Shown: piece by piece, positions 16,493 through 24,629 of the stretch
Numbering within the stretch: position 1 is the first letter of the stretch
Layout: every line of letters begins with the position of its first letter
Assembly (NCBI GenBank): GCA_027080775.1
Contig: JALWPV010000032.1
Coordinates: 62,001 to 126,000, forward strand
DNA length: 64,000 nt
Direction: 5' to 3'
Source of the DNA: Acidilobaceae archaeon
GTDB taxonomy: Archaea; Thermoproteota; Thermoprotei_A; Sulfolobales; Acidilobaceae
The notes under the pieces: generated by a model
The model's database searches: none
Told to the model about the DNA's origin: nothing
What the model saw: only the letters and a program-made list of their open reading frames with translations
Position numbers and translations under genes: made by a program

Positions 16493-17479
16493 ATGGGGCT
16501 CAGGGTTGGCCTCTACGGCTTCGGCTCGATAGGCAGGCTGATAGCCAGGATGGCACTCGAGAGGGGCCACGAGATCTCGGCTGTAGTTGACATTGACCCC
16601 AGCCTCCAGGGTAGGGACGCCGGGGAGATCCTAGGGCTCCCCGAGCCTCTGGGAGTGGGGATCTCGAAGGAGCCGGCCGAGCTGCGTGGTGTCGACGTCG
16701 TACTGCATGCCACGGGCTCCTACCTCGATAGGGTGTATCCCCAGATACTAGCAGCCATAGACGCTGGCGCCGACGTGGTGTCGACCTGTGAGACCCTCGC
16801 CTATCCCTACTACCGGTACCCCAGGCTAGCCCGGCTAATCGACGCCCACGCCAGGAGGCGGGGCGTGAGCGTGATTGGAACCGGGATAAACCCCGGCTTC
16901 CTCCTCGACAGCCTCGTCGTCACGCTAGCTTCCAGCCTCGGCGTCGTGGACTCGGTGAGGGCTGTTAGGAGCCTGGACGCCGCCAGGAGGAGGCTACCGT
17001 TCCAGAGGAAGATAGGCGTGGGCATGGATCCCGGCGAGGTTAGGGCGAAACTGGAGAGGGGAGAGCTCACGGGGCACGTAGGCTACGCTGAGTCAGTGCT
17101 CCTAATAGCGGAAGCCGCGGGCCTCAGGCTCGAGAGGGTGGAAGAGTCCCAGGACGTCGTACCCGCAGAGATGGATGTTGAGTCCCACGGCGTGAGGGTG
17201 GAGAGGGGCCGCAACCTAGGCATCAGGGGCTATGGGGCAGGCTACGCCAGCGGCCGGGAGGTCGTGAGGGTCGAGTTCCACGCCTACGTTGGCGCCGAGG
17301 AGTACGAGGAGATACGCGTGGAAGCCGGCGAGAACAGGGTTACCTGGAGGAGCACAGGCACCCCAGGGGATCTAGGCACAGCCGCCGTCATACTAAGCAT
17401 AGCCGAGGACATAGGTGGCCGGAGGCCCGGGCTCCTGCTAATGACGGATCTCCTGCCATTCCACCCACGCTTCCGCTAG
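16493..17479 (+). CDS. DapB-superfamily NAD(P)-dependent dehydrogenase (2,4-diaminopentanoate dehydrogenase-like)
   Basis: 328 residues. The Rossmann motif GLYGFGSIGR is at the N-terminus and GTGINPGFLLDSLVV is the signature of the diaminopentanoate dehydrogenase-like branch of the dihydrodipicolinate reductase superfamily. In ornithine-fermenting bacteria the namesake enzyme deaminates 2,4-diaminopentanoate oxidatively. Here the partner is the aminotransferase just upstream. A TATA-like CTTAAATC at about 16449-16456 suggests its own transcript. ATG start. Confidence 0.65.
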   Translation: MGLRVGLYGFGSIGRLIARMALERGHEISAVVDIDPSLQGRDAGEILGLPEPLGVGISKEPAELRGVDVVLHATGSYLDRVYPQILAAIDAGADVVSTCETLAYPYYRYPRLARLIDAHARRRGVSVIGTGINPGFLLDSLVVTLASSLGVVDSVRAVRSLDAARRRLPFQRKIGVGMDPGEVRAKLERGELTGHVGYAESVLLIAEAAGLRLERVEESQDVVPAEMDVESHGVRVERGRNLGIRGYGAGYASGREVVRVEFHAYVGAEEYEEIRVEAGENRVTWRSTGTPGDLGTAAVILSIAEDIGGRRPGLLLMTDLLPFHPRFR

Positions 17480-17499
17480 CGTGCCTCCTCCCGGGCGTC

Positions 17500-18387
17500 C
17501 TACTCCTCCAAGACTCTTTTCACAAATTCTCTGTGGATCCTGGAGGCCTCACTCTCAGCCTTGGAGCCCCACTCCACGAGGCCCCCGGGGGTTAGAGCGG
17601 CAGTCACGAGGCTTGGTGGGGTCTCGTCGAATACTGGAACCACCTCGTCTCCCCATCCCTCTATCCTTACTGTCCACCTCTCCACAGGGACCTCGCCGCA
17701 TCGCAGGCGCGGGTGGACCTTGTAGGGCTCGAAGACGACGAGCGTTTTGACCCCTCTGCTCCTCGCCGCCTCGGCGAGGAGCCTGGTACCGACCTTATTC
17801 ACTATGCAACCGTCCCTGGTAACGGTGTCGGCCCCGAAGGCTAGGAGCGAGGCATTCTCGAGGTAGAGGTGCGTGGCCATGTCGGGGGCCACCCTAACAG
17901 GGAAGCCAGCGCTCCTGAGAAGCCTGGCCAGCTCCACACCCTCACCCCCCGGGAGGGACTGGGCAACGACTACCTCGACCTCGCCCCTCCACGCCCTCAG
18001 GGCGGCCTCCACGCTGCTGCTGTAGCTCACCGTCACCACAAGGACCCCCACGCTCAGGGACCTAGCGGCCTCGATCAACTCCTGCCTATACCTAGAGAGT
18101 ACGTCGACGAGCCTCCTCATGGCTGAGTCCAGGATCCCCCTTTCACATGCGAGTCGAAGTATGTGGGCTACATTGGCAAGACTGGCCATGCTGGGGTTCG
18201 CTGCCTCTATGGCGTTAGCCGCGGCCCCCGCTAGGGCGCAGGGATCCCTGCCAGCCTCGAGGTCGTCTAGGACGCCTACAGCGGCCCTATACGCCGCCCA
18301 CGCTGCCCCACGGACTCTCTCCCTCCTAATCTCATCCACGGCCTCCCTGATACCGGGAAGGCCTTCGATACCGGGGCTCACCGGCAC
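17500..18387 (-). CDS. eIF2B alpha/beta/delta-like protein (translation factor or sugar-phosphate isomerase family)
   Basis: About 295 residues of the eIF2B/MtnA superfamily. The helical N-terminus leads to a Rossmann-like domain with VTVSYSSSVEAALRAW and LLAFGADTVTRDGCIVNKVGT, the hallmark loop of this superfamily. Archaeal members include ribose-1,5-bisphosphate isomerase and methylthioribose-1-phosphate isomerase as well as proteins named after eIF2B, so the function is open. The frame is open to 18417, but a TATA-like element centred at 18434 predicts transcription from about 18407, so GTG 18387 with GGTGGTGGCGAG before it is preferred. It is divergent from the NSUN6-like gene. Confidence 0.72.
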   Translation of the reverse strand: MPVSPGIEGLPGIREAVDEIRRERVRGAAWAAYRAAVGVLDDLEAGRDPCALAGAAANAIEAANPSMASLANVAHILRLACERGILDSAMRRLVDVLSRYRQELIEAARSLSVGVLVVTVSYSSSVEAALRAWRGEVEVVVAQSLPGGEGVELARLLRSAGFPVRVAPDMATHLYLENASLLAFGADTVTRDGCIVNKVGTRLLAEAARSRGVKTLVVFEPYKVHPRLRCGEVPVERWTVRIEGWGDEVVPVFDETPPSLVTAALTPGGLVEWGSKAESEASRIHREFVKRVLEE

Positions 18388-18430
18388 CTCGCCACCACCC
18401 GCGGTCTCGTAGTGCACCTAGTCCCCCCAC

Positions 18431-18438
18431 ATTATAGG
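18431..18438. promoter_or_regulatory. TATA-like element between eIF2B-like and NSUN6-like genes
   Basis: ATTATAGG on plus, CCTATAAT on minus. It is the only AT-rich element in this divergent gap and is centred 47 nt from GTG 18387 (minus) and 36 nt from GTG 18470 (plus). Confidence 0.5.
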
Positions 18439-18469
18439 CGCCTCCCCAGCACAGGCACCCCTACCGGGG

Positions 18470-19651
18470 GTGCCCGGGGGCATGGGGGTTTGCGGCACAC
18501 CGCTCGACTATGATGCCGGACTCATGGAGAGGCTTGAGCCCCTGCACGGAGGCCCGGGGGTTTTATGCAGGGAGCTGCGGGCCCTCCTCGGGCCCCCGCC
18601 TAGACTGTACGTGAGGGTTAACACAGTCAAGGTTAGGGTAGAGGATTACCTACGCCTCCTGAGGGAGACGGGCCTCAGGTTCGAGAGGGATCCAGACATA
18701 CCCGAGGCAATCTGGCACCCCGTAGAGGGGCCATTCGAAGTCCCGGTCTACGATTTGAAGATCGTCGTTGATAAGAGGGCCGCGGAGAGCGTAATGATGG
18801 GCAGCGACCTATACGTCCCCGGCATCCTATGGGCCCCCAAGAGCCTTAGGAGGGGGTCCAGAGTCACCGTGGTGGCGGAGAACGGCGTGGCAGTCGGCAG
18901 CGGAGTATCGCTCGTGTCCTTCGAGGACCTCAAGGCACTTAGGAGGGGCCTAGCCGTTAGGATAACCGAGCCCCGCTATAGGGCACCGAGGGTCACAGAG
19001 TTACCCGGCTACGCTGATGGACTTATCTACGGCCAGAGCCTCCCCAGCATGGCCGCTGTGAGGCTCCTTGATCCAAAACCCGGGGAAGTGATAGTTGACC
19101 TCACAGCAGCCCCCGGGGGTAAGGTGGGCTACGCCGCCCAGCTAGCGGGGCCCAGAGCCAGAGTCATAGCTGTTGACAGGAAGAGCAAGAAAGCCTCCCT
19201 ACGAGCGACGCTCTCAAGGCTAGGCCTGGGGTGGGTCGAGGTTGTGGCCGGAGACTCCCGCCGCCTGCCGGGCCCCCTATCAGGCCTCACAGGCAGGGTC
19301 GACGCCGTGATTGTTGACCCGCCCTGCACGAACATAGGCGTCAGACCCAAGGTCTACGATAGGAGGAGGCTGAGGGACTCGATAAGCGCCTCCAGGTACC
19401 AGAGGGGCTTCATCAGAGCGGCCGCTAAGCTCCTCCAGAGAGGTGGCAGGATCCTGTATAGCGTTTGCACCCTCACTTGGGACGAGGGCCCTCGCAACGC
19501 CCTCTGGGCTATAGAGGAGCTAGGCCTCTCCGAGGCCGACCCGCCAGCCTGGCTCACCAGGAGAGCCATGCGGGAGGAGGTGGGTGTATCCTTCAGGCCC
19601 TCCATCCACGGCACCCCAGGCTTTTACATCGCGTTACTGCAAAAACCCTAG
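18470..19651 (+). CDS. RNA cytosine-C5 methyltransferase, NSUN6-like (NOL1/NOP2/Sun family with PUA insert)
   Basis: 393 residues. The N-terminal part carries YVRVNTVK typical of this family; residues about 90-165 look like a PUA domain (VVDKRAAESVMMGSDLYVPG..), as in NSUN6. The SAM-binding motif LTAAPGGKVGYAAQL follows, then DPPCTNIGVRP with one catalytic cysteine and ILYSVCTLTWDEG with the other. The product would be m5C in tRNA or rRNA. Start is GTG 18470 or ATG 18482, both behind G-rich sequence. An out-of-frame overlapping frame at its 3' end is not thought to be a gene. Confidence 0.86.
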   Translation: MPGGMGVCGTPLDYDAGLMERLEPLHGGPGVLCRELRALLGPPPRLYVRVNTVKVRVEDYLRLLRETGLRFERDPDIPEAIWHPVEGPFEVPVYDLKIVVDKRAAESVMMGSDLYVPGILWAPKSLRRGSRVTVVAENGVAVGSGVSLVSFEDLKALRRGLAVRITEPRYRAPRVTELPGYADGLIYGQSLPSMAAVRLLDPKPGEVIVDLTAAPGGKVGYAAQLAGPRARVIAVDRKSKKASLRATLSRLGLGWVEVVAGDSRRLPGPLSGLTGRVDAVIVDPPCTNIGVRPKVYDRRRLRDSISASRYQRGFIRAAAKLLQRGGRILYSVCTLTWDEGPRNALWAIEELGLSEADPPAWLTRRAMREEVGVSFRPSIHGTPGFYIALLQKP

Positions 19652-19728
19652 CCGGGAAAGGTTTCGATCCATCGAAAGCCTCTCCTAGCCGCGCTGAGAG
19701 CTGTGAGAGCCCTCCAGGCCACGCTGGG

Positions 19729-20352
19729 TTATGCTAGGGGCCACGCCGCGAGCCTCAGCCTCCTCCGGGCCTGGCGTCTCCTGAGCAGGTAGGGCTTGAG
19801 ACATACACCGTCCCAAGCGTCCCTCGCCGCCCTGAGGTCTCCGGCCCCAATGTGGGAGAGGGCACCCGGAGTGACCTCCTTGTACATCACTATATCGTCC
19901 TCGTAGGCGCAGGCCGCCATCTCCAGGGCCTCCAGAGGTGCCGGGCCGAGCCTTCGCTCGAGGGAGTCCCAGGACTCGACCCTATAGCCCATGGAGTGGA
20001 ATAGCTTCCTGGAGGCCACGTTAGACTCGCTGGTGGTTGCAACGTAGATGTCGGAGCCATCCATGACCTCCTCGGCGGAGGCAACAAGGATCCTGCCAAG
20101 CCCTAAGCCCCTGTAGCGGGGTAGCACGGCTACATAGTAGACCACGCCTATCCTCGCGTGGGGCGTCTCCACGGTATAGTAGACCACGGAGCCAGCGGGC
20201 CTGCCATCGGCTAGGGCGACGAGGCCTCCACCGCAGTGCTCGGCTGCCCAGCCAGCGTAGTAGCCGTGGTATTCTCCCATCACGGAGGATACTATGTGGG
20301 AGGCGAGCCTCCAGTCACTTACAACCCTTATACTTCTCGGGGAACGTTCCAT
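19729..20352 (-). CDS. GNAT-family N-acetyltransferase
   Basis: 207 residues. YYVAVLPRYRGLGLGRILV is the acetyl-CoA pyrophosphate-binding loop, and VATTSESNVASRKLFHSMGYRVES is the family's C-terminal strand-helix region. About 60 extra residues follow. The acceptor is unknown; protein N-termini or small amines are possible. AT-rich elements at about 20401-20415 can serve as promoter on the minus strand, with a leader of about 30 nt to ATG 20352. Confidence 0.78.
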   Translation of the reverse strand: MERSPRSIRVVSDWRLASHIVSSVMGEYHGYYAGWAAEHCGGGLVALADGRPAGSVVYYTVETPHARIGVVYYVAVLPRYRGLGLGRILVASAEEVMDGSDIYVATTSESNVASRKLFHSMGYRVESWDSLERRLGPAPLEALEMAACAYEDDIVMYKEVTPGALSHIGAGDLRAARDAWDGVCLKPYLLRRRQARRRLRLAAWPLA

Positions 20353-20601
20353 GCGCCGCAGGGCACCTCTGCACTCGCTAGTATGGGCTCTCTGGGAGGG
20401 GTTAAAACCTTAAATTTGAGATAGAAGTTTTATTTCATAGCATAACTACGCACCTAGGCCTCCAAATAGCACAAAAGCCCCGAAGCCTCTAGGAGGGATG
20501 GCCCTGCCCCGCGGACACCCCCGGGGCGCCGGGGGAGCGTGAGGCGGGGGTCCCGTCGTGCGCGTCTCCAACCCCCTAGGGCAACGTTAGTTGCGGGCCG
20601 G

Positions 20602-20892
20602 ATGCCCTATATGCCTAGGGACAGCCTAAGCGCTCGGGGGGCTCCGCGCTTGGCTGAAGTGGAGGCGGGAGAGGTTAAGAGAAGGGTGGTCGAGGTCCTG
20701 CGCAGCGCCGGCAGGCCACTGGAGGTAGGCGAGATAGCGGAGGCCCTAGAGTGGAGGGGCGATCTGAGGCCCCTGCGTAGGGTGCTTGCCGGCTTAGTTA
20801 GGGAGGGCGTTGTCTTGAGGGTTCCCGATTATGAGAGGAGGCGCATGGTCTACATGCTGGCTGGAGGTGGAGGCAGTGGATCCCAGGCTTGA
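20602..20892 (+). CDS. Small winged-helix DNA-binding protein
   Basis: Residues encoded from about 20660 form a predicted winged helix: VKRRVVEVLRSAGRPLEVGEIAEAL, then a recognition helix region LRRVLAGLVREGVVLRV and a basic wing YERRRMVYML. The frame is open from GTG 20539, but the N-terminal part is arginine-rich and poorly structured. ATG 20602 is used here, and TTG 20650 (behind the TATA-like CTATATG at 20607-20613) would give a clean 80-residue domain. The start is therefore uncertain. It probably acts as a transcription regulator and is followed by an overlapping small gene. Confidence 0.5.
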   Translation: MPYMPRDSLSARGAPRLAEVEAGEVKRRVVEVLRSAGRPLEVGEIAEALEWRGDLRPLRRVLAGLVREGVVLRVPDYERRRMVYMLAGGGGSGSQA

Positions 20893-21073
20893 GGTAGTCG
20901 AGCACTATAGGCTCCTTGGGGAGCACAGGTGGAGGATACGTGTCGTCGGTACTAAGATAGTTGTCAACGTAGCGGCTGACAGCGAGGAGGAGGCTCTCGA
21001 GAAGGCGGGGGAGATCCTGGGCAGGGTGGGCATAGCCGACCTGATTAAGGGGGTGGGGTCTAGTCGCTCTTGA
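20876..21073 (+). CDS. Small protein of unknown function, coupled to the winged-helix gene
   Basis: 65 residues (VDPRLEVVEHYRLL...). Predicted strands (HRWRIRVVGTKIVVNVAA) are followed by a helix (SEEEALEKAGEILGRVG), a small alpha/beta fold I cannot place in a family. An upstream in-frame ATG exists at 20831, but GTG 20876 has GGAGGTGGAG directly before it and is preferred. It overlaps the winged-helix gene by 17 nt and the convergent MoaD-MoaE gene by 14 nt. Confidence 0.55.
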   Translation: MDPRLEVVEHYRLLGEHRWRIRVVGTKIVVNVAADSEEEALEKAGEILGRVGIADLIKGVGSSRS

Positions 21074-21842
21074 GTGCATCCTCGGGGATCTCTCGGTCCC
21101 CGACGTGGTAATAGGTCCTGCCCCCACGGCGCTCGGCCTTCCATATCAGGGCCTCCCTCTTGACTCTGTCGACAACCCTCTGAAGGGTTCTGAAGGCCTC
21201 CCTGCGGGTCGAGGCGCCCACGGCCACTATCATAGTCCTCTCCCCGGGAGCCCTCCTTCCAACGTAGTGGTAGACTACAACGCCCCCCACGCCAGGGGCC
21301 GCCGCCTCCTCCGCGGCTATCTCCTCGAGACTCTTAGGTGTTAGCTGAGGGTCATAGTCGTATTCTAGGTACTCCACCTCCTCCCCTTCGTTCGGGCTCC
21401 TAACTATACCCACGAAGATAGCGATAGCACCGATGCCGGGCGCCGAGAGGCGCGCGGCCAAATCGTCGAGATCAACGTCCTCACCAGGCTCGAGGACTCC
21501 TGCCTCAACGAGCGGCCTTGAGCCCCCGCTGGCGGGAGGCATAACATTCATTACACTCCCCCCAGCCACGGGGGAGTCGAGGGAGGCTCTCCTGCCATCG
21601 AGGATCACTATCACATCCCAGTCAAGTGCATCTAACGCCCTTCTAAGACCTGCTCTAGCGCTTGAGGCCCTCTCGAGCACGCACCTGACACTAGAGCACC
21701 CACTGACGTCGACCTCAACCTCTCTAGTGCCTGCAGCGCTAGCCAGGAGCCCGTAGAGCCTAACGAGGACGCGCTCCAACCCCCTAGCACCGGGTGAGCT
21801 AGTGCTGCGGAGGCTATAGATGCTAGGCAATGCATCGCGCAT
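21060..21842 (-). CDS. moaDE: Molybdopterin synthase, MoaD-MoaE fusion
   Basis: 260 residues joining both subunits of molybdopterin synthase, which puts the dithiolene sulfurs into precursor Z for Mo/W cofactor. Residues about 25-107 are MoaD-like (ubiquitin fold) and end in PPASGG at Gly 106-Gly 107, which in free MoaD is the C-terminus that carries the thiocarboxylate. Residues about 110-260 are MoaE: GAIAIFVGIVRS, the long helix with ASTRREAF, and the active-site lysine in LIWKAERRGG (Lys 235). The fused order means that the Gly-Gly is internal, so activity should require proteolytic cleavage, as known for mycobacterial MoaX. ATG 21842 is used as start. Confidence 0.88.
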   Translation of the reverse strand: MRDALPSIYSLRSTSSPGARGLERVLVRLYGLLASAAGTREVEVDVSGCSSVRCVLERASSARAGLRRALDALDWDVIVILDGRRASLDSPVAGGSVMNVMPPASGGSRPLVEAGVLEPGEDVDLDDLAARLSAPGIGAIAIFVGIVRSPNEGEEVEYLEYDYDPQLTPKSLEEIAAEEAAAPGVGGVVVYHYVGRRAPGERTMIVAVGASTRREAFRTLQRVVDRVKREALIWKAERRGGRTYYHVGDREIPEDALKSD

Positions 21843-22175
21843 CTGCTGGTTTCTCGAGTATTTGCTATGGCTACTTACAACTAGAGGCTCGAATCCTAGT
21901 TGAGTTGCTCCAGAGTAGTTATTGCCTCAAACCCCGCCCCTGTACCCATCTTATCGAAGTGCGCTCCACACACCCTTCATGCAGCATATGCTCTGTGGCC
22001 GTGATGACTCCATATTTCGCTTCTTGCACAGCCGCCTAGCCGAGGCCCCGTAGCCAACGCATATCTGTTCTCGTTAGACGCACTAGCCTTCCACGGCGTC
22101 TGGGCACTTATTAGGGGGGTTGAGGAAATAATTAAGGAAATAAAGAAGAGGGAATATGAGAGACCCGGGATCTCC
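21843..22175. other. 333-nt non-coding gap between moaDE and the C11 protease gene
   Basis: No convincing gene. It holds a 7-bp hairpin (CAACTAG ... CTAGTTG, 21879-21904) upstream of moaDE that may be regulatory, and, near the protease end, an AT-rich tract described separately as terminator. Confidence 0.5.
22125..22162 (-). terminator. T-rich terminator of the C11 protease gene
   Basis: On the minus strand, just after the TAG/TGA end of the protease gene, the sequence runs through repeated T tracts (CCCTCTTCTTTATTTCC, then TTAATTATTTCC), typical of archaeal transcription termination. Confidence 0.55.
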
Positions 22176-24524
22176 TTAGGGGCTGGGCTTCCTTAGAGCC
22201 CCGTAGGCCGCTATGGCGGCTATTATGAGTACAATAACTACCAGGGCTAGCGTGGCGTCGAGGAGCTTGGCCTGCGAGTTTAGCTTGCTGTTGAGGCTGC
22301 TCATGTTGGCTTCTAGGGTTGAGAGCCTTGAGTGTATGCTGGAGATCTTCTGGTTTACGCTGTTGAAGTTCTCCTTCTGGGAAGCCTTGAGGTCCGCGAG
22401 GCTCGCGTTAATTACACCAAGACTCGTCTTGACTACGGCGAAGTCTCCCTCGAGCGCCTTCACTTCCCCACTTAGGGAGCCGAGTGTGGTCTGGACTGTT
22501 GCTATTCCATCCTCTATCTTCACTATTCTAGGCTTCAACTGTGCCACGCTTACGTTTACCTCTCCTAGCACGGTCTTAATGGTTGCCACGCCGCCTCTGA
22601 TGGACTCGATCACAGGCTTTAGGGAGTCCAGTGTGGCCTTGACCTCGCCGAGGCTGGTCTTTACGACGGCTACATTATCCTTTATATCGACTATTTCGGG
22701 CTTCAGGCTGTCTAGGCTAGCCTTGACCTCGCCTATACTCGTGTTAAGCACTGCTACTCCATTCTCTATCTTAATTATCTCTGGCTTGAGCTGCCCAATG
22801 CTCACGTTTACCTCTCCTAGCACGGTCTTAATTGTTGCCACGCCGTTACTCACGTTCTCTAGTACGGCTCCGTACTCCTCTACTATGGCTCTAAGAGCTG
22901 CTACGCTCGAGGAGATCTGGGGTATTGTCGCCAGCTCCCTGCTAGCATAGAGCACGGCACCGTCATCCGCCGCTAGGAACCAGTAATAGGCCCTGGCCCT
23001 CACCATGTAGGTCTGCGACGCGTTCGCGGCTGGCACGTGGATTGTGGCCACGTAGACTCCAGGCTCAACGGGCTGGGCGCCCGCGGTCTCTGCGTAACCG
23101 TTGGGTCCAATGAGGCTAACATCCAGCTCGTCAACGTATATATCGGCTTTACCGTAGCTTGTGAGTACATAGACCGTGACATTGCTGTCAGGGCTCACCA
23201 TAGGCGGTGCCACGACCTTCACCTTGAGGTGCTCGGTGGGCTTCATTGTGTGGAAGTAGTAGTCCAGGAATATGCCCCACCACGTGTCGACAGCAAAGGC
23301 CACTTGCTCGAAGTATTCGTACCTCTCCTCCAGGTACCAGTCCACGTCGGGTGGGAAGTATATTGTCACACCGTGACCTCCAGCGGATGACGGCCCGGCG
23401 TAATTCGCTATTACCGAGGCGTTGAGGTCGCTTAGTAGCCTTGAGGCAGCTGGCCTGGGATCATAGGGGAACCCCTGTGTGGAGTTAATGGCCTCCGCGA
23501 AGCCGTATAGGTCTATATAGTCGCCTGAGCCGAACTTCTTCGCCTCACTCCACGCCTTATGGACTGCGGTGGCGTTGTTCGGGTAGAAGAAGACGTCGTA
23601 GGTTAGCAGCATAGCCATACTGTCAATGTCTCTTACGACGTTCTGGAACGCAGTAAGGTTTATGGCTGAGAGCGTCACCCAGTCGAGGGGTTCCACCTTA
23701 GTGTAGTAGTACTCGTAGGACTCGACTATCTTGGCGGCGAGCTGTGCTGGCGTCATATTCGGGTTTAGTATTAGGGGCACCAGGAAGCCCGAGTAGTACC
23801 AACCGTCCCAGGGCTCGTACTCCTCAGACGCGACCACTATGCTGGCGGTGCCCATGAGGTCATATGCTACCTCGGTCATCTGCATGAGGCAGGCGTCGAA
23901 GCCTACTATATCGAGGTGCACGCCCATGCTCGAGAGCTTCTCCATGACGTCCCTGAGCTCAGTCTCGGTTAGGTGGTCATTGTCGGTGTAGTCCCAGCAG
24001 CATCCCCTGAGTGGCATTACGTGGCCACTCCTCTTCCACCCATTACCGTGGTCCCAGAATATGAGGGCGTAGTGGTCTGCGGGAAAGTTGTGCACTGTAT
24101 AGTTCACGAAGTATAGGACCGTTGAGGGATCACCCATGTCGACCTCCCCGAGGTCGAGGAGTAGCTTGGAGTGTATGGTTTGATTGTCGGTGTCGTGTTG
24201 CACTAGGTATATCCTGGCATCAGTCCAGTTGCCGTTCGTGGAGTCATAGCCCGGGATCCTATCCATGAGCACGAGTATGGCTACGTCCTGCGTGGAACCG
24301 GCCACTTCCATTTCGTTGAAGTCACTTATGCCCGCGTCCTCCAGGTTGTTGTCAGCGTCCATGTAGACCATTATGGTCCACTTATAGTGGTGGACGCCCT
24401 GCCTATCAGCGAGCGTCTTGACGAGCCCGTTCAAGGGGAGGGCTGCGGGTACTACTAGGAGGGCGAGTATTATGACCGCTGCTAGGAGGGCCTTAACCCT
24501 CACGTTGGCCCCCCATGAGGACAC
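22176..24524 (-). CDS. Membrane-anchored C11 (clostripain-like) cysteine protease with coiled-coil stalk
   Basis: 782 residues in five parts. (1) A signal peptide or anchor, residues about 8-32. (2) A C11 peptidase domain, about 45-410, with WTIMVYMDADNNLE, catalytic His 159 in WDHGNGW and Cys 212 in FDACLMQM. (3) A beta-rich domain, about 415-545. (4) A stalk, about 555-715, built of 28-residue repeats with perfect 3-4 hydrophobic spacing, followed by more heptads. (5) A C-terminal membrane helix and basic tail. The protease should sit outside the cell on a coiled-coil stalk. GTG 24524 lies 25 nt after TATA TTAATATATT, so the mRNA is probably leaderless. Clostripains often self-process. Confidence 0.87.
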   Translation of the reverse strand: MSSWGANVRVKALLAAVIILALLVVPAALPLNGLVKTLADRQGVHHYKWTIMVYMDADNNLEDAGISDFNEMEVAGSTQDVAILVLMDRIPGYDSTNGNWTDARIYLVQHDTDNQTIHSKLLLDLGEVDMGDPSTVLYFVNYTVHNFPADHYALIFWDHGNGWKRSGHVMPLRGCCWDYTDNDHLTETELRDVMEKLSSMGVHLDIVGFDACLMQMTEVAYDLMGTASIVVASEEYEPWDGWYYSGFLVPLILNPNMTPAQLAAKIVESYEYYYTKVEPLDWVTLSAINLTAFQNVVRDIDSMAMLLTYDVFFYPNNATAVHKAWSEAKKFGSGDYIDLYGFAEAINSTQGFPYDPRPAASRLLSDLNASVIANYAGPSSAGGHGVTIYFPPDVDWYLEERYEYFEQVAFAVDTWWGIFLDYYFHTMKPTEHLKVKVVAPPMVSPDSNVTVYVLTSYGKADIYVDELDVSLIGPNGYAETAGAQPVEPGVYVATIHVPAANASQTYMVRARAYYWFLAADDGAVLYASRELATIPQISSSVAALRAIVEEYGAVLENVSNGVATIKTVLGEVNVSIGQLKPEIIKIENGVAVLNTSIGEVKASLDSLKPEIVDIKDNVAVVKTSLGEVKATLDSLKPVIESIRGGVATIKTVLGEVNVSVAQLKPRIVKIEDGIATVQTTLGSLSGEVKALEGDFAVVKTSLGVINASLADLKASQKENFNSVNQKISSIHSRLSTLEANMSSLNSKLNSQAKLLDATLALVVIVLIIAAIAAYGALRKPSP
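22552..22593 (-). repeat. Near-identical 42-bp repeat, copy 2 (stalk repeat unit 4)
   Basis: Differs at one base from 22804-22845. The spacing of 252 bp equals three 28-codon units, so the copies encode stalk repeats 1 and 4. Confidence 0.85.
22804..22845 (-). repeat. Near-identical 42-bp repeat, copy 1 (stalk repeat unit 1)
   Basis: Partner of 22552-22593. The protein encoded in both begins VATIKTVLGEVNVS. Units 2 and 3 between them are more diverged. Confidence 0.85.
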
Positions 24525-24543
24525 CTAACTCTCATCGGAGGTG

Positions 24544-24553
24544 TTAATATATT
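24544..24553 (-). promoter_or_regulatory. TATA element of the C11 protease gene
   Basis: TTAATATATT on plus (AATATATTAA on minus), centred 25 nt before GTG 24524, giving a leaderless transcript. Confidence 0.6.
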
Positions 24554-24629
24554 GGAGCCAATAACTTACCCTAATAGAGTCTTCGAGTTTTTAATGGCGG
24601 GCTTTGCTCTGCGGTGACTACTGTATAGC

